DNA from: Pseudomonadota bacterium | GTDB lineage: Bacteria > Pseudomonadota > Alphaproteobacteria > Acetobacterales > Acetobacteraceae | Assembly (NCBI GenBank): GCA_021780935.1 | Contig: JAJXXT010000009.1 | Span: 1 to 49,595, forward strand | Direction of reading: 5' to 3' | Length of the DNA: 49,595 nucleotides | In this document: piece after piece, positions 8,387-17,927 of the stretch | Layout: each line of letters opens with the position of its first letter | Numbering within the stretch: the first letter of the stretch is position 1 | Notes under the pieces: generated by a model | What the model was told of the DNA's origin: nothing | Seen by the model: only the letters and a program-made list of their open reading frames with translations | Database searches by the model: none | Program-made: the position numbers and the translations under genes

Positions 8387-9088
8387 ATGTCCGAACCCGC
8401 CTTCCGTTCCGCCCTCATCGTGGGTGTAGGCCCAGGATTTTCCGCCTCCCTCGCGCGGCGCCTGGCAGGCGCCGGCATCCGCCTGGCCCTCGCCTCGCGC
8501 CAGCCCGCGAAGCTTGCGGCACTCGCCACCGAGACCGGGGCTTCCGTCCATGGCTGCGACGTCGCCGATGCGGCCTCCGTGGCCGCGCTGTTTGCCGCGG
8601 TGGATGCGTCGCAGCCGCCGCTCGACCTCGTGGTGTTCAACCCCAGCGCGCGGGCGCGCGGCCCGATCGCGGAGCTGGACGCGGCGGCCGTCGCCCAGGC
8701 GCTCGCGGTCTCGGCGATGGGCGGGTTCCATGTCGGGCAGCAGGCCGCACGGCGGATGCTGGCAAGCGGCGGCGGCGCGATCCTGTTCACCGGCGCCAGC
8801 GCCAGCGTGAAGGGTTTCGCGCAGTCGGCGCCGTTCGCGATGGGTAAGTTCGCGCTGCGCGGCCTGGCGCAGTCGATGGCCCGCGAACTGGGGCCGAAGG
8901 GCATCCACGTGCTGCACCTGGTGATCGACGGCGGCATCCGCAGCGCCACGCGCCTGGTGCCGGCCGACGCACCGGACTCCCTGCTCGACCCCGACGCGAT
9001 CGCCGAGACCGCGTGGCATGCCCTCACGCAGCATCGCAGCGCCTGGAGCCATGAGGTGGAAGTGCGGCCCTGGGTGGAACGGTTCTGA
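8387..9088 (+). CDS. SDR family NAD(P)-dependent oxidoreductase, atypical active site
   Basis: A 233-residue Rossmann protein. The nucleotide-binding strand-loop is VGVGPGFSASLARRLAGAG near residues 11-29, followed by the acidic DVADAASVAALF. The active-site region reads ILFTGASASVKG and then FAMGKFALRGLAQSMARELG: the serine and lysine are present, but the catalytic tyrosine of YxxxK is phenylalanine. The start at 8387 has a good GAGAGGA ribosome-binding site about 6 bp upstream; earlier in-frame codons lie in the repeat region. I recall SDR subgroups with this F-for-Y change, so it may be a lineage trait. Substrate unknown. Confidence 0.87.
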   Translation: MSEPAFRSALIVGVGPGFSASLARRLAGAGIRLALASRQPAKLAALATETGASVHGCDVADAASVAALFAAVDASQPPLDLVVFNPSARARGPIAELDAAAVAQALAVSAMGGFHVGQQAARRMLASGGGAILFTGASASVKGFAQSAPFAMGKFALRGLAQSMARELGPKGIHVLHLVIDGGIRSATRLVPADAPDSLLDPDAIAETAWHALTQHRSAWSHEVEVRPWVERF

Positions 9089-9115
9089 GCGGCCGCCGGG
9101 GCCCGGCAGCGCCTA

Positions 9116-11263
9116 TCAGCCTGCCTTGACGATCAGGGCATCGACCGCGACCAGGCCCTCGGCCGTCGCAATCAGCGGGTTGATGTCGATCTCGGCCACC
9201 GTGTGGGCATGGTCGGCGATGAAGGCGCCGAGGCCGCAGACGATGCCGGCGAGCCGGTCGAGGTCCACCGCCGGCAGGCCACGAAAGCCGCGAAAGATCG
9301 CAGCGCCCTTCAGTGACTCCAGCAAGGCCCGCGCCTCGCTCAGTGCCAGGGGTGCGGGCGCGGACGCGGTATCGCGCAGCAATTCGACGAAGATGCCACC
9401 GAGCCCGACCACCACCATCGGCCCGAACATCCTGTCCGCCCGCGCGCCGAGAATGATCTCGACACCCGGCGGCACCATGGGCTGCACCAGCACCCCGGTC
9501 ACCCGTGCGCCGGCGATGCGCGCGGCGGTCGCCATGAGATCCGCGTAGGCCGCACGCACGCCCGCCTCGCCTGCGACGCCGAGGCGGATCACCCCGGCCT
9601 CGGTCTTGTGCGGAATGTCGGGGCTCTCGATTTTCATCGCCAGCTTCCGGCCCGGGCCGCCCAGCCGCGTCGCGGCGGCGACGGCCCCGTCGGCGCTGGT
9701 CGCCAGCATCTCCTCCACCATGGGGATTCCATAGCCGGCGAGAAGGGATTTCGCCTCGCGCTCGGCCAGCACCGGTCCCGCGCCGGAAAGCAGGCGCGCC
9801 GCCTCGGCGCGCACGGCCGGCGGTGACGTGACGGCTTCGCCCCGCGCGCATGAAGCGGCACGGCGGCGCCAGGCCGCGATCGTGGCGAAGCAGCGGTCCA
9901 TGGAGCGGAACACCACCACCTCGGGGTCGCGCTCCATCTCCCGCGCACCCGGCCCCTCCAGCCATTCCGGCAGCCAGGCGATGCACACCGGCTTGCCGTA
10001 TTGCCGCGCCAGCGAGGCGTAGAACGGCACCCGCGCCGCGGCCTGCGGCGAGGCATAGACGCTGGGCAGCACCAGCGCGCCATAGGCGGGGTCGGCCGCG
10101 AGCGCATGGGCGCAGGCGCTGAGACTTTCAGGGTCGTTCAGCACCATCGCGGTGACGTCGCACGGGTTTCGCGCGGCGCCGTATTCGGGAATGCGCGCGG
10201 CGAGCACCTCCAGCGCCTGCGGGCGCGGCTGCGGCAGCGTCACGGCGTGGCGCTCCGCCTTGTCCGCCGCCATGATGCCGGCACCACCCGAGGTGCAGAT
10301 CACCGCGACGCCCGGCGCCGTGGGGCGGGCCGGCGCCTTGAGAAAGAAGCTCGCGGTCTCGGCCAGCGCCTCGAAATCATCGACCACCACCGCGCCCTCG
10401 CGCGCCAGCACCGCGTGCCAGGCGGCATCCGAGCCGGCAAGCGAGCCGGTATGCGACATCGCGGCCTGCGCGCCCTCCTCGCCGGTCGCGATCTTGCAGA
10501 CAACCAGCGGCTTGCCGGCAGCCGCCGCGAGGCGTGCCGCGGCAACCAGGCGGGCCGGCTTCGCCATGCCCTCGAACAGCAGCGCGATGGCGCCGCAGGA
10601 CGCCTCGCCGGCCAACCAAGCGACGAAATCCGCCATGTCCACATCGCAGGAATTGCCGCTGGTCAGCACGTGGCTGACCGCAACCCCGCGCTCCGCCGCC
10701 TGTTCCAGCGCAAAGCCCAGCGCACCCGACTGGCTGACGATGCCGATGGCGCGTCCGCTCGGTGCGGGGATCGCCGCATCCAGCATGAAAGTGACGCGCA
10801 TGCCGAGCGCGTAATTCGTGATGCCGATGCAGTTGGGCCCGATGATCGGCACGCCGGTCTCGCGGGCCAGCGCCGCCAGCCGTTCCTGCTCGGCGGCACG
10901 CTCCGGCCTGCCGGTTTCCGCATAGCCCGAGGCGAAGACGACGATGCCGCCGACGCCCGCCGCGATCGCCTCGCGCGAAAGTGTCTCGACCGCCTCGCGC
11001 GCCGTCACGATCACCGCGCAATCGGCGCCGCCGGGGATGGCGGCGATCGTTGGATGGCAGGGCAGGCCCCGGATATCCGCGTATTTGGCGTTCACCGGAT
11101 GCACCGCCCCGCCGTAGCGCGCGAGATTGGCGAGCACCCGATCGCCAAACGCGCCGGCGCGCGGGCTCGCCCCCAGCACCGCGATGCTGCGGGGCGCCAG
11201 CAGGCGCGAGAGGGCGGCGTGCGTGTAGAGATCGTCGCGGTCGCGCGGCGCGGCTGGCTGCAT
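9116..11263 (-). CDS. Acetate--CoA ligase family protein (NDP-forming acyl-CoA synthetase, fused alpha-beta)
   Basis: A 715-residue single-chain acyl-CoA synthetase of the nucleoside-diphosphate-forming superfamily. The CoA-binding Rossmann domain is at about 20-115 (LLAPRSIAVLGASPRAGAFG). Succinyl-CoA-ligase-like flavodoxin domains follow (about 150-460), with the phosphorylatable histidine in MSHTGSLAGSDAAWH at about residue 271. A C-terminal ATP-grasp domain spans about 480-715 (LLAGYGIPMVEE, KIESPDIPHKTEAGV, INPLIATAEG). It interconverts an acyl-CoA and acid with ADP/ATP, and the acyl group cannot be read from sequence. The start at 11263 has a GAGAGGAA site 5-6 bp upstream. It is divergent (90 bp) from the paaG-paaI-paaK operon, which suggests a shared CoA-thioester catabolic theme. 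Confidence 0.9.
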   Translation of the reverse strand: MQPAAPRDRDDLYTHAALSRLLAPRSIAVLGASPRAGAFGDRVLANLARYGGAVHPVNAKYADIRGLPCHPTIAAIPGGADCAVIVTAREAVETLSREAIAAGVGGIVVFASGYAETGRPERAAEQERLAALARETGVPIIGPNCIGITNYALGMRVTFMLDAAIPAPSGRAIGIVSQSGALGFALEQAAERGVAVSHVLTSGNSCDVDMADFVAWLAGEASCGAIALLFEGMAKPARLVAAARLAAAAGKPLVVCKIATGEEGAQAAMSHTGSLAGSDAAWHAVLAREGAVVVDDFEALAETASFFLKAPARPTAPGVAVICTSGGAGIMAADKAERHAVTLPQPRPQALEVLAARIPEYGAARNPCDVTAMVLNDPESLSACAHALAADPAYGALVLPSVYASPQAAARVPFYASLARQYGKPVCIAWLPEWLEGPGAREMERDPEVVVFRSMDRCFATIAAWRRRAASCARGEAVTSPPAVRAEAARLLSGAGPVLAEREAKSLLAGYGIPMVEEMLATSADGAVAAATRLGGPGRKLAMKIESPDIPHKTEAGVIRLGVAGEAGVRAAYADLMATAARIAGARVTGVLVQPMVPPGVEIILGARADRMFGPMVVVGLGGIFVELLRDTASAPAPLALSEARALLESLKGAAIFRGFRGLPAVDLDRLAGIVCGLGAFIADHAHTVAEIDINPLIATAEGLVAVDALIVKAG

Positions 11264-11353
11264 GCGTTTCCTCTCCGTGGCCGCGAAGCCTAGCTTCCCC
11301 CTTCCCGCTCGTCACGCGCCGGCCCTAAGCTTGCGCCACCAGGGAGGACGCGG

Positions 11354-12160
11354 ATGGACCGGCAGGCGGGCGAACAACCGATCGTGGTCGAGCGGCGGGA
11401 GCGCTGGCGCCTGGTGCGGCTCAACCGGCCGGAGAAGATGAACGCGCTCGACCCGCCGACGATCGCCGCCCTGCGCGCGGCGCTGGAGGAGGCCGCCGCC
11501 GATGCCGCGTGCCGCGCGCTGGTGCTGACAGGCACCGGGCGCGGCTTCTGTTCCGGCGCCGACCTCACCGCGGGGCTGGAGCCGGGGCGCGACCTCGGCG
11601 CTGCGATCGAGACCAGCTGGAACCCGCTCGCGCGGGCGCTGCATACGCTGCCGATGCCGACCATCGCGGCGGTGAACGGCATCGCCGCCGGCGCCGGCGC
11701 CAACCTGGCACTGGGCTGCGACATCGTGCTCGCCGGTGCCTCCGCGAGCTTCATCCAGGCGTTCTCGCGCATCGGGCTGATCCCCGATTGCGGCGGCACC
11801 TATCTGCTGCCGCGGCTGGTCGGCGCGGCGCGCGCCCGCGCGCTTGCGATGCTGGCCGAGCCGGTGCCCGCGGCGCAGGCCGAGGCCTGGGGCATGATCT
11901 GGAAATGCCTGCCCGACGAGGCGCTGGCGGCGGAGGCGCAACGTCTCGCCACCACCCTCGCCGCCCGGCCGACCGAGGCGCTCGTGCTGACGCGCCAGGC
12001 GATGGCCGCCGGCCTGCCGCTCGACGCGCAGCTCGACCTCGAACGCGACTTCCAGCGCCGCGCCGGCTTCACCGCCGATTTCGCCGAGGGGGTCGCGGCG
12101 TTTCGGGAAAAGCGCGCGCCGACATTCACCGGCCGACCAGGCGGAGACGGGCGCGCGTGA
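11354..12160 (+). CDS. paaG: 2-(1,2-epoxy-1,2-dihydrophenyl)acetyl-CoA isomerase PaaG
   Basis: A 268-residue crotonase. It follows Escherichia coli PaaG closely throughout: LNRPEKMNALD, GTGRGFCSGADL, MPTIAAVNGIAAGAGANLAL, GLIPDCGGTYLLPRLVG, EAWGMIWK and the C-terminal LDLERDFQRRAGF. The catalytic aspartate of the PDCGGT motif is residue 145. PaaG converts ring-1,2-epoxyphenylacetyl-CoA to the oxepin, opening the way to ring hydrolysis. The ATG at 11354 has a GGGAGGA ribosome-binding site 5 bp upstream. Its stop overlaps the GTG of paaI (GTGA), so it is the first gene of a coupled three-gene operon. Confidence 0.93.
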   Translation: MDRQAGEQPIVVERRERWRLVRLNRPEKMNALDPPTIAALRAALEEAAADAACRALVLTGTGRGFCSGADLTAGLEPGRDLGAAIETSWNPLARALHTLPMPTIAAVNGIAAGAGANLALGCDIVLAGASASFIQAFSRIGLIPDCGGTYLLPRLVGAARARALAMLAEPVPAAQAEAWGMIWKCLPDEALAAEAQRLATTLAARPTEALVLTRQAMAAGLPLDAQLDLERDFQRRAGFTADFAEGVAAFREKRAPTFTGRPGGDGRA

Positions 12161-12584
12161 CGCCGCAGGAACTGGCCGAGGCCTGTGCGGCGGCGATGTG
12201 GCAGGACGACCAGGCGAGCCCGGCGCTCGGCATGCGCCTCGAACGCGTCGCACCGGGCGGGGCAACGATGACCATGGAGGTCGGCGCCAGCATGGTGAAC
12301 GGTCACGGCATCTGCCATGGCGGCTTCATCTTCACCCTCGCCGATTCCACCTTCGCCTTCGCCTGCAACACCTATGGCGAGCGGGTGGTCGCGGCCGGGG
12401 CGACGATCAGCTTCCTACGGCCCGCGAAACTCGGCATGGTGCTGCGCGCGGTGGCGAGCGAGCGCGCCCGCGCCGGGCGCAGCGGCATCTACGACATCAG
12501 CGTGACCGACGCGGCGGGCGTGGCGATCGCGGAGTTCCGCGGCCAGTCCCGTGGCCTCGGCACGCGTTTCTTCGAGGAAGCATC

Positions 12585-12588
<4 letters not shown>
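12157..12588 (+). CDS. paaI: Hydroxyphenylacetyl-CoA thioesterase PaaI
   Basis: A 143-residue hot-dog thioesterase. The core reads MVNGHGICHGGFIFTLADSTFAFACN, in which the HGG turn and the following acidic residue are the PaaI catalytic features. The C-terminal strand is VAIAEFRGQSRGLG. PaaI releases CoA from dead-end ring-hydroxylated phenylacetyl-CoA products, protecting the CoA pool. The start is a GTG at 12157 that overlaps the paaG stop; this gives the usual length (E. coli PaaI is about 140 residues). Its own stop overlaps the paaK ATG (ATGA). Confidence 0.92.
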
Positions 12589-13892
<1,304 letters not shown>

Positions 13893-13950
13893 GCCGCCAG
13901 CCGCCACCCCGCTTGCCGTCTTTTGGCAAACCCGCGAGAAACTGCCGCGC

Positions 13951-15642
13951 ATGCCCTATCCCGACGTCCTGAACCCGGAACTCATCGACCGCATCCCGAT
14001 CGCCGCGCGCACCGTGCTCGATGTCGGCTGCGGCAGCGGCGCGCTGGGCGCCGAGTTCAAGCGCCGCAACCCGCGGGCGCGCTATCTCGGCATCGAACTC
14101 GATGCGCAGGCTTCACGGCTGGCACGGACGCGCCTCGACGCGGTCGCCGAGGTCGATGTCGAGGCCGAGCCGGTGCCGTTCGGCGACACCGTGTTCGACT
14201 GCATCCTCTACGGCGACGTGCTGGAGCATCTGCGCGACCCCTGGGCGGTGCTGCGCGCGCAGGCCGGGCGGCTGGCGCCGGACGGCGTGGTGGTGATCTG
14301 CATGCCCAACGCCGAGCATTGGAGCTTCGTCGAGCGGCTGTTGCGCGGCAACTGGGACTATCAGCCGCAGGGCCTGTTCGATGCCACGCATCTGCGCTGG
14401 TTCACGCCACAGACGACGCGCCGCGCACTGACCCAGGCCGGGCTTGTCGCCAGCGATGTGGCCACCCGCATCTTCGACGGCGCCGAGGCCGAGCGCTTCA
14501 CCAGCGCCATGGCGCCGGCGCTGCGGGCGCTGGGGATCGATCCACAGGCCTACCTGACCCGCGCCGCACCGTTGCAGCATGTCTGGCGGGCGCACCGGAC
14601 GGTGCCGGAACGGATGCAGATCGTCTCCACCGTTCTGCCGCCGGTCGGTGGGGTCAGCGACGTGCGGGTGACGGAGCCGATGCACGCGCTGGCCACCGAT
14701 GCCGCCATCGTCACCTCCGTCATCGAGGATTTCGACCCCGGGCCACGGCCCGAGAACCTGCCAGGCGTTTTTGTGCTGCATCGCCCGCGCCTGGTGGGCG
14801 AGCCGGGGCTCGCGCAGCTGCGCCGGGCGCTGAGTGCCGGCCATGTCGTGGTCTGCGAGTTCGATGACAATCCGGAATATCTGACGAACCTGCAACATCC
14901 CGAGGTGCTGAACTTCACCGGCGTGCACGCGGTGCAGACCACGACTCCCGCACTGGCCGAGGTGCTGCGCCGCTACAATCCCGAGGTCGCGGTGTTTCCC
15001 AACGCCATCGCCCGTGTGCCCGATGTGGTGAACCACACGACGCCGGGACGGCAGACGCTGTTCTTCGGCGGCATCAACCGCGAGGGCGAGTGGCCGCCCT
15101 GTCTCGCCGCCCTCAACCGCGTGGCGGGGCTGGTGGGCGAGCGGCTGCATTTTTCCATCGTCGCCGATCGTGGCCTGTTCGATGCGCTGGAAACACCGCA
15201 CAAAAGCTTCACGCCGCTCTGCGACTACGAGACCTATCAGGGCCTGCTGGCGAGGAGCGAGATCTGCTTCATGCCGCTCTCGGAGACGCCGTTCAACCGG
15301 TGCAAATCCGATCTGAAATTCATCGAGGCTGCCTCGTTTCGGGTGACCGCGCTGGCCAGCCCCACGGTCTATGCCGGCAGTATCGCCGACGGCGAGACCG
15401 GCGTGCTGTTCCGCGACCCGGAGGAGCTGGGGCAGCGGCTGCTGCGGCTGATCGCCAATCCCGAGATCGGCCGCGCCATCGCGGACGCCGCGCGTGCCAA
15501 GGTGCTGGGCGAGCGCATGCTGGCCGACCAGGTGGCGAACCGCATCGCCTGGTATCGCTCGCTCTGGGCACGCCGGGCGGGGCTGCACGCGGCGCTGGCG
15601 GCTCGGGTGCCGGCACTCGGCGACCTGCCGGCCGGCGGATGA
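13951..15642 (+). CDS. Class I SAM methyltransferase fused to a glycosyltransferase-like domain
   Basis: A 563-residue two-domain protein. Residues 1 to about 200 are a SAM-dependent methyltransferase: TVLDVGCGSGALG holds the SAM-binding glycine loop, then GIELD, YGDVLEHLRDPW and a MPNAEHWSFVERLL region typical of Methyltransf_11/23 enzymes. Residues about 215-550 look like a GT-B glycosyltransferase half: FEFDDNP-like VCEFDDNPEYL, the linker TPALAEVLRRYNPEVAVFPN, FFGGINREGEW and a donor-site-like SDLKFIEAASFRVTALASP. A GT-1/GT-4-like enzyme acting on surface glycan is inferred. The ATG at 13951 follows 58 bp after paaK. The end overlaps the next gene by 4 bp, indicating joint function. Confidence 0.8.
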   Translation: MPYPDVLNPELIDRIPIAARTVLDVGCGSGALGAEFKRRNPRARYLGIELDAQASRLARTRLDAVAEVDVEAEPVPFGDTVFDCILYGDVLEHLRDPWAVLRAQAGRLAPDGVVVICMPNAEHWSFVERLLRGNWDYQPQGLFDATHLRWFTPQTTRRALTQAGLVASDVATRIFDGAEAERFTSAMAPALRALGIDPQAYLTRAAPLQHVWRAHRTVPERMQIVSTVLPPVGGVSDVRVTEPMHALATDAAIVTSVIEDFDPGPRPENLPGVFVLHRPRLVGEPGLAQLRRALSAGHVVVCEFDDNPEYLTNLQHPEVLNFTGVHAVQTTTPALAEVLRRYNPEVAVFPNAIARVPDVVNHTTPGRQTLFFGGINREGEWPPCLAALNRVAGLVGERLHFSIVADRGLFDALETPHKSFTPLCDYETYQGLLARSEICFMPLSETPFNRCKSDLKFIEAASFRVTALASPTVYAGSIADGETGVLFRDPEELGQRLLRLIANPEIGRAIADAARAKVLGERMLADQVANRIAWYRSLWARRAGLHAALAARVPALGDLPAGG

Positions 15643-16673
15643 TGCGCCGCCTCCTGCGTCCCTGGCTGCGGCTGCTGCGGGTGCTGAACCGCGGCCGGCT
15701 GCATGCCCAGTCGTGGCTGGCCTTGCTTGCGAGCCTGCCGCGCAGCCCGAGCCAGATCGTCGCGCGCTGGCCCGAAGCCGATGCACCGCTCGGGCCGCGC
15801 GTCGCGATTTTCGTCCATTGGGACGGGCGCGGCGCGGTGCGCGAGCCGGTGCGCCACTACCTCGAAGCGCTGCGCGCGGCAGGGCTTTCCATCGTCTTTG
15901 TCTCCAATGCCGGGCGGCTGCGGGCCGATGCGTGGGCGAGCCTGCGCGAGCTGTGCGACATCGTGCTGCTCCGCCGCAACATCGGCTATGATTTCGGCGC
16001 CATGCGCGAGGGGCTGGAGGCTTGCGGCCTGCCGCGCCGGGACACCGAGATGGTGCTGATCGTCAACGACAGCGTCTATGGGCCGCTGGCGCCGCTCGAT
16101 GAGACGCTGGCAAGGATCGACTTCACGGTGGCCGATCTCTGGGGTGCCACGGAAAGCTGGCAGCGGCGCTATCACCTGCAATCCTTCTTCCTCGCCGCCG
16201 GGCGCCGCGCGCTGGACAGCGAGGCGTGGAAGCGGTTCTGGTCGCATGTGCGGCCCGTCCGCTCCAAGACCTGGGTGATCCGCCACTACGAGGTCGGACT
16301 GACCGGCGCCATGCTCGCGGGCGGCCTGCGCTGTGCGGCGATCTGGCCGTACCGGGACACGGTGGGCGGCGTCGATATCAGCGCGCTCACGGCGGCGGAC
16401 AGCAAGGACCCGCTGCTGGCGTCGCGGCGCATCCACACCAACCGCATCCGGATGGCGAGCGTGGGGCGCCAGCCGCTCAACCCCGCGGCCGATCTCTGGC
16501 GGCAATTGCTGCGGGCGCGCTTTCCCTTCATCAAGCGCGAGCTGCTGGTGAAGAACCCGTCCGGGATCGAGGACCTGGTGGACTGGCGCGACGAGGTGGC
16601 CGACGCGTTCGGCACCGATATCGGCTTCATCGAGCGCGATCTGCAGCGCGCACTGCGCAACCGCACGCCGTAG
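15639..16673 (+). CDS. Rhamnan synthesis F-like (RgpF) family protein
   Basis: A 344-residue protein resembling the RgpF domain, associated with rhamnose-polysaccharide assembly and found beside glycosyltransferases. Family-like segments are VAIFVHWDGRGAVREPVRHYL, LLRRNIGYDFGAMREGLEA, VLIVNDSVYGPL, and a later WGATESWQRRYHLQSFFLAA. This is the D/N-rich pattern of the glycosyltransferase-A-like fold. The start is an ATGATG at 15639/15642; the first ATG overlaps the previous stop (ATGA) and is preferred. With the fused methyltransferase-glycosyltransferase upstream it makes a two-gene surface-glycan unit. It converges on nusG. Confidence 0.82.
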   Translation: MMRRLLRPWLRLLRVLNRGRLHAQSWLALLASLPRSPSQIVARWPEADAPLGPRVAIFVHWDGRGAVREPVRHYLEALRAAGLSIVFVSNAGRLRADAWASLRELCDIVLLRRNIGYDFGAMREGLEACGLPRRDTEMVLIVNDSVYGPLAPLDETLARIDFTVADLWGATESWQRRYHLQSFFLAAGRRALDSEAWKRFWSHVRPVRSKTWVIRHYEVGLTGAMLAGGLRCAAIWPYRDTVGGVDISALTAADSKDPLLASRRIHTNRIRMASVGRQPLNPAADLWRQLLRARFPFIKRELLVKNPSGIEDLVDWRDEVADAFGTDIGFIERDLQRALRNRTP

Positions 16674-16677
16674 CCGT

Positions 16678-16724
16678 CTGGGTTCAGAAGCGGCCCTGGG
16701 TTCAGAAGCCGGCCGGGGTTCAGA
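16678..16724. repeat. Three tandem 18 bp units spanning the nusG stop codon
   Basis: GGGTTCAGA recurs exactly every 18 bp (16680, 16698, 16716), and two copies extend to CTGGGTTCAGAAGC. On the nusG strand each unit contains an in-frame TGA, so nusG ends in three successive stops in one frame. Confidence 0.85.
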
Positions 16725-17250
16725 CTTTTTCGACCTGGCCGTATTCCAAGTCGACCGGCGTGGAGCGGCCGAAGATCGAGACGCTGACCTTCACGCGGCC
16801 CTTTTCCTCGTCGATCTCCTCGACCGTGCCGTTGAAGCTGGTGAACGGGCCGTCGGCCACGCGCACCTGCTCGCCGACCTCGAACAGCACGCTGGGGCGC
16901 GGCCGCTCGCCGCCCTCCTGCGTCTGCTTGAGGATACGCTCCGCCTCCGCCTCCGAAATCGGCGAGGGACGGTTGCGGGTGCCGAGGAAGCCCGTGACTT
17001 TCGGCGTGTCCTTGACCAGATGCCAGGCATCGTCGGTCAGTTCCATTTTCACCAACACGTAGCCGGGGAAGAATTTGCGCTCGGCGTTGATCTTCTGGCC
17101 GCGGCGCAGCTCCACCACTTCCTCGGCGGGGACCAGAACCTCCTCGAACGCGTCCTGCAGGCCCTTCTGAGCCGCCTGTTCCTTGATCTGCTGCGCGATC
17201 TTCTTCTCGAAACCGGAATAGACGTGCACGACATACCAGCGCTTGGCCAT
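16720..17250 (-). CDS. nusG: Transcription termination/antitermination factor NusG
   Basis: A 176-residue NusG. The N-terminal NGN domain has WYVVHVYSGFEKKIAQQI, FFPGYVLVKMELTDDAWHLV and VTGFLGTRNRPSPIS. The C-terminal KOW domain is VGEQVRVADGPFTSFNGTVE and ends in LEYGQVEKV. It binds RNA polymerase and couples transcription with Rho and the ribosome. It is the last gene of a minus-strand tRNA-Tyr, tRNA-Gly, tRNA-Trp, secE, nusG series, 12 bp after secE. The rplK-rplA-rplJ-rplL-rpoBC block that normally follows nusG in bacteria is absent; a convergent polysaccharide gene lies 46 bp away instead. Confidence 0.97.
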   Translation of the reverse strand: MAKRWYVVHVYSGFEKKIAQQIKEQAAQKGLQDAFEEVLVPAEEVVELRRGQKINAERKFFPGYVLVKMELTDDAWHLVKDTPKVTGFLGTRNRPSPISEAEAERILKQTQEGGERPRPSVLFEVGEQVRVADGPFTSFNGTVEEIDEEKGRVKVSVSIFGRSTPVDLEYGQVEKV

Positions 17251-17262
17251 GATGGGCTCCTA

Positions 17263-17454
17263 TCAGCCGAAGCCGAACAGCGCGCGCAAAGCGAGGCTGA
17301 AGATCTGGTCGGCAATGAAAAAGAAGGCGGCGGTGGCGGCGGCCATCGCGAGCACGAGACCGGTCGTCACGGCGGTCTCCCGGCGCCCGGGGAAGGTCAC
17401 GCGCGCGGTCTCGGCGCGAACCTCGCGCAGGAATTTCAGGGGATCGAATGCCAC
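17263..17454 (-). CDS. secE: Preprotein translocase subunit SecE
   Basis: A 63-residue single-span SecE of the short alphaproteobacterial form. The amphipathic cytoplasmic helix is LKFLREVRAETARVTFPGRRE, with the conserved V-x-W/F-P-sRkE pattern. It is followed by the transmembrane helix TTGLVLAMAAATAAFFFIAD. It stabilises SecY in the SecYEG channel. It lies between tRNA-Trp and nusG, the classic arrangement. Confidence 0.95.
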   Translation of the reverse strand: MAFDPLKFLREVRAETARVTFPGRRETAVTTGLVLAMAAATAAFFFIADQIFSLALRALFGFG

Positions 17455-17505
17455 GCCAGCCTCACTCCGAAACAGTTGGACTTGCCCGACGACGCCGGCC
17501 CGGCC

Positions 17506-17582
17506 TGGCAGGGGTGGAGGGTCTCGAACCCCCAGCCTCCGGTTTTGGAGACCGGCGCTCTAGCCAATTGAGCTACACCCCT
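17506..17582 (-). tRNA. tRNA-Trp (CCA)
   Basis: The minus strand reads AGGGGTGTAGCTCAATTGGC at the 5' end and folds into a full cloverleaf. The acceptor stem is AGGGGTG/CACCCCT. The anticodon loop CTCCAAA gives anticodon CCA. The T arm GGGGGTTCGAGACCCTC is normal and a CCA end is encoded. It lies 52 bp upstream of secE. Confidence 0.95.
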
Positions 17583-17682
17583 GTGGCAGCCGGCCCGCCG
17601 CAGGTCGCACGCTCACCGCTTTGGGACAAGGGCGCGTAGAAAGGCCGCCCCGGCGGTAAAGTCAAGCGCGCAAGGTGGCGGC

Positions 17683-17756
17683 TGGAGCGGGTGACGGGGA
17701 TCGAACCCGCACAACCAGCTTGGAAGGCTGGGACTCTACCATTGAGCTACACCCGC
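17683..17756 (-). tRNA. tRNA-Gly (TCC)
   Basis: The minus strand begins GCGGGTGTAGCTCAATGGTA. The anticodon loop CTTCCAA carries TCC, the T arm is GCGGGTTCGATCCCCGT and the encoded 3' end is CCA; 74 nt in total. It lies between tRNA-Tyr and tRNA-Trp in the secE-nusG transcription direction. The tuf gene often found between tRNA-Gly and tRNA-Trp is absent. Confidence 0.95.
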
Positions 17757-17827
17757 GCCGCGCCGGCGATCCTGCCCCGCGCCCGGACCCGTATGCGCCC
17801 TGTCGCGGGCGCACCGTGATGAGGCGA

Positions 17828-17913
17828 TGGTGGAGGGGGTTGGATTCGAACCAACGTAGGCGTGCGCCAGCGGATTTACAGTCCGCCCCCTTTAGCCACT
17901 CGGGCACCCCTCC
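17828..17913 (-). tRNA. tRNA-Tyr (GTA)
   Basis: An 86 nt class II tRNA with a long variable arm. It begins GGAGGGGTGCCCGAGTGGCT on the minus strand; the anticodon stem-loop CGGACTGTAAATCCG gives GTA. The T arm is TTGGTTCGAATCCAA and CCA is encoded. It is the most upstream member of the tRNA-secE-nusG series. Confidence 0.96.
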
Positions 17914-17927
17914 GATCCGCGGCGGAC

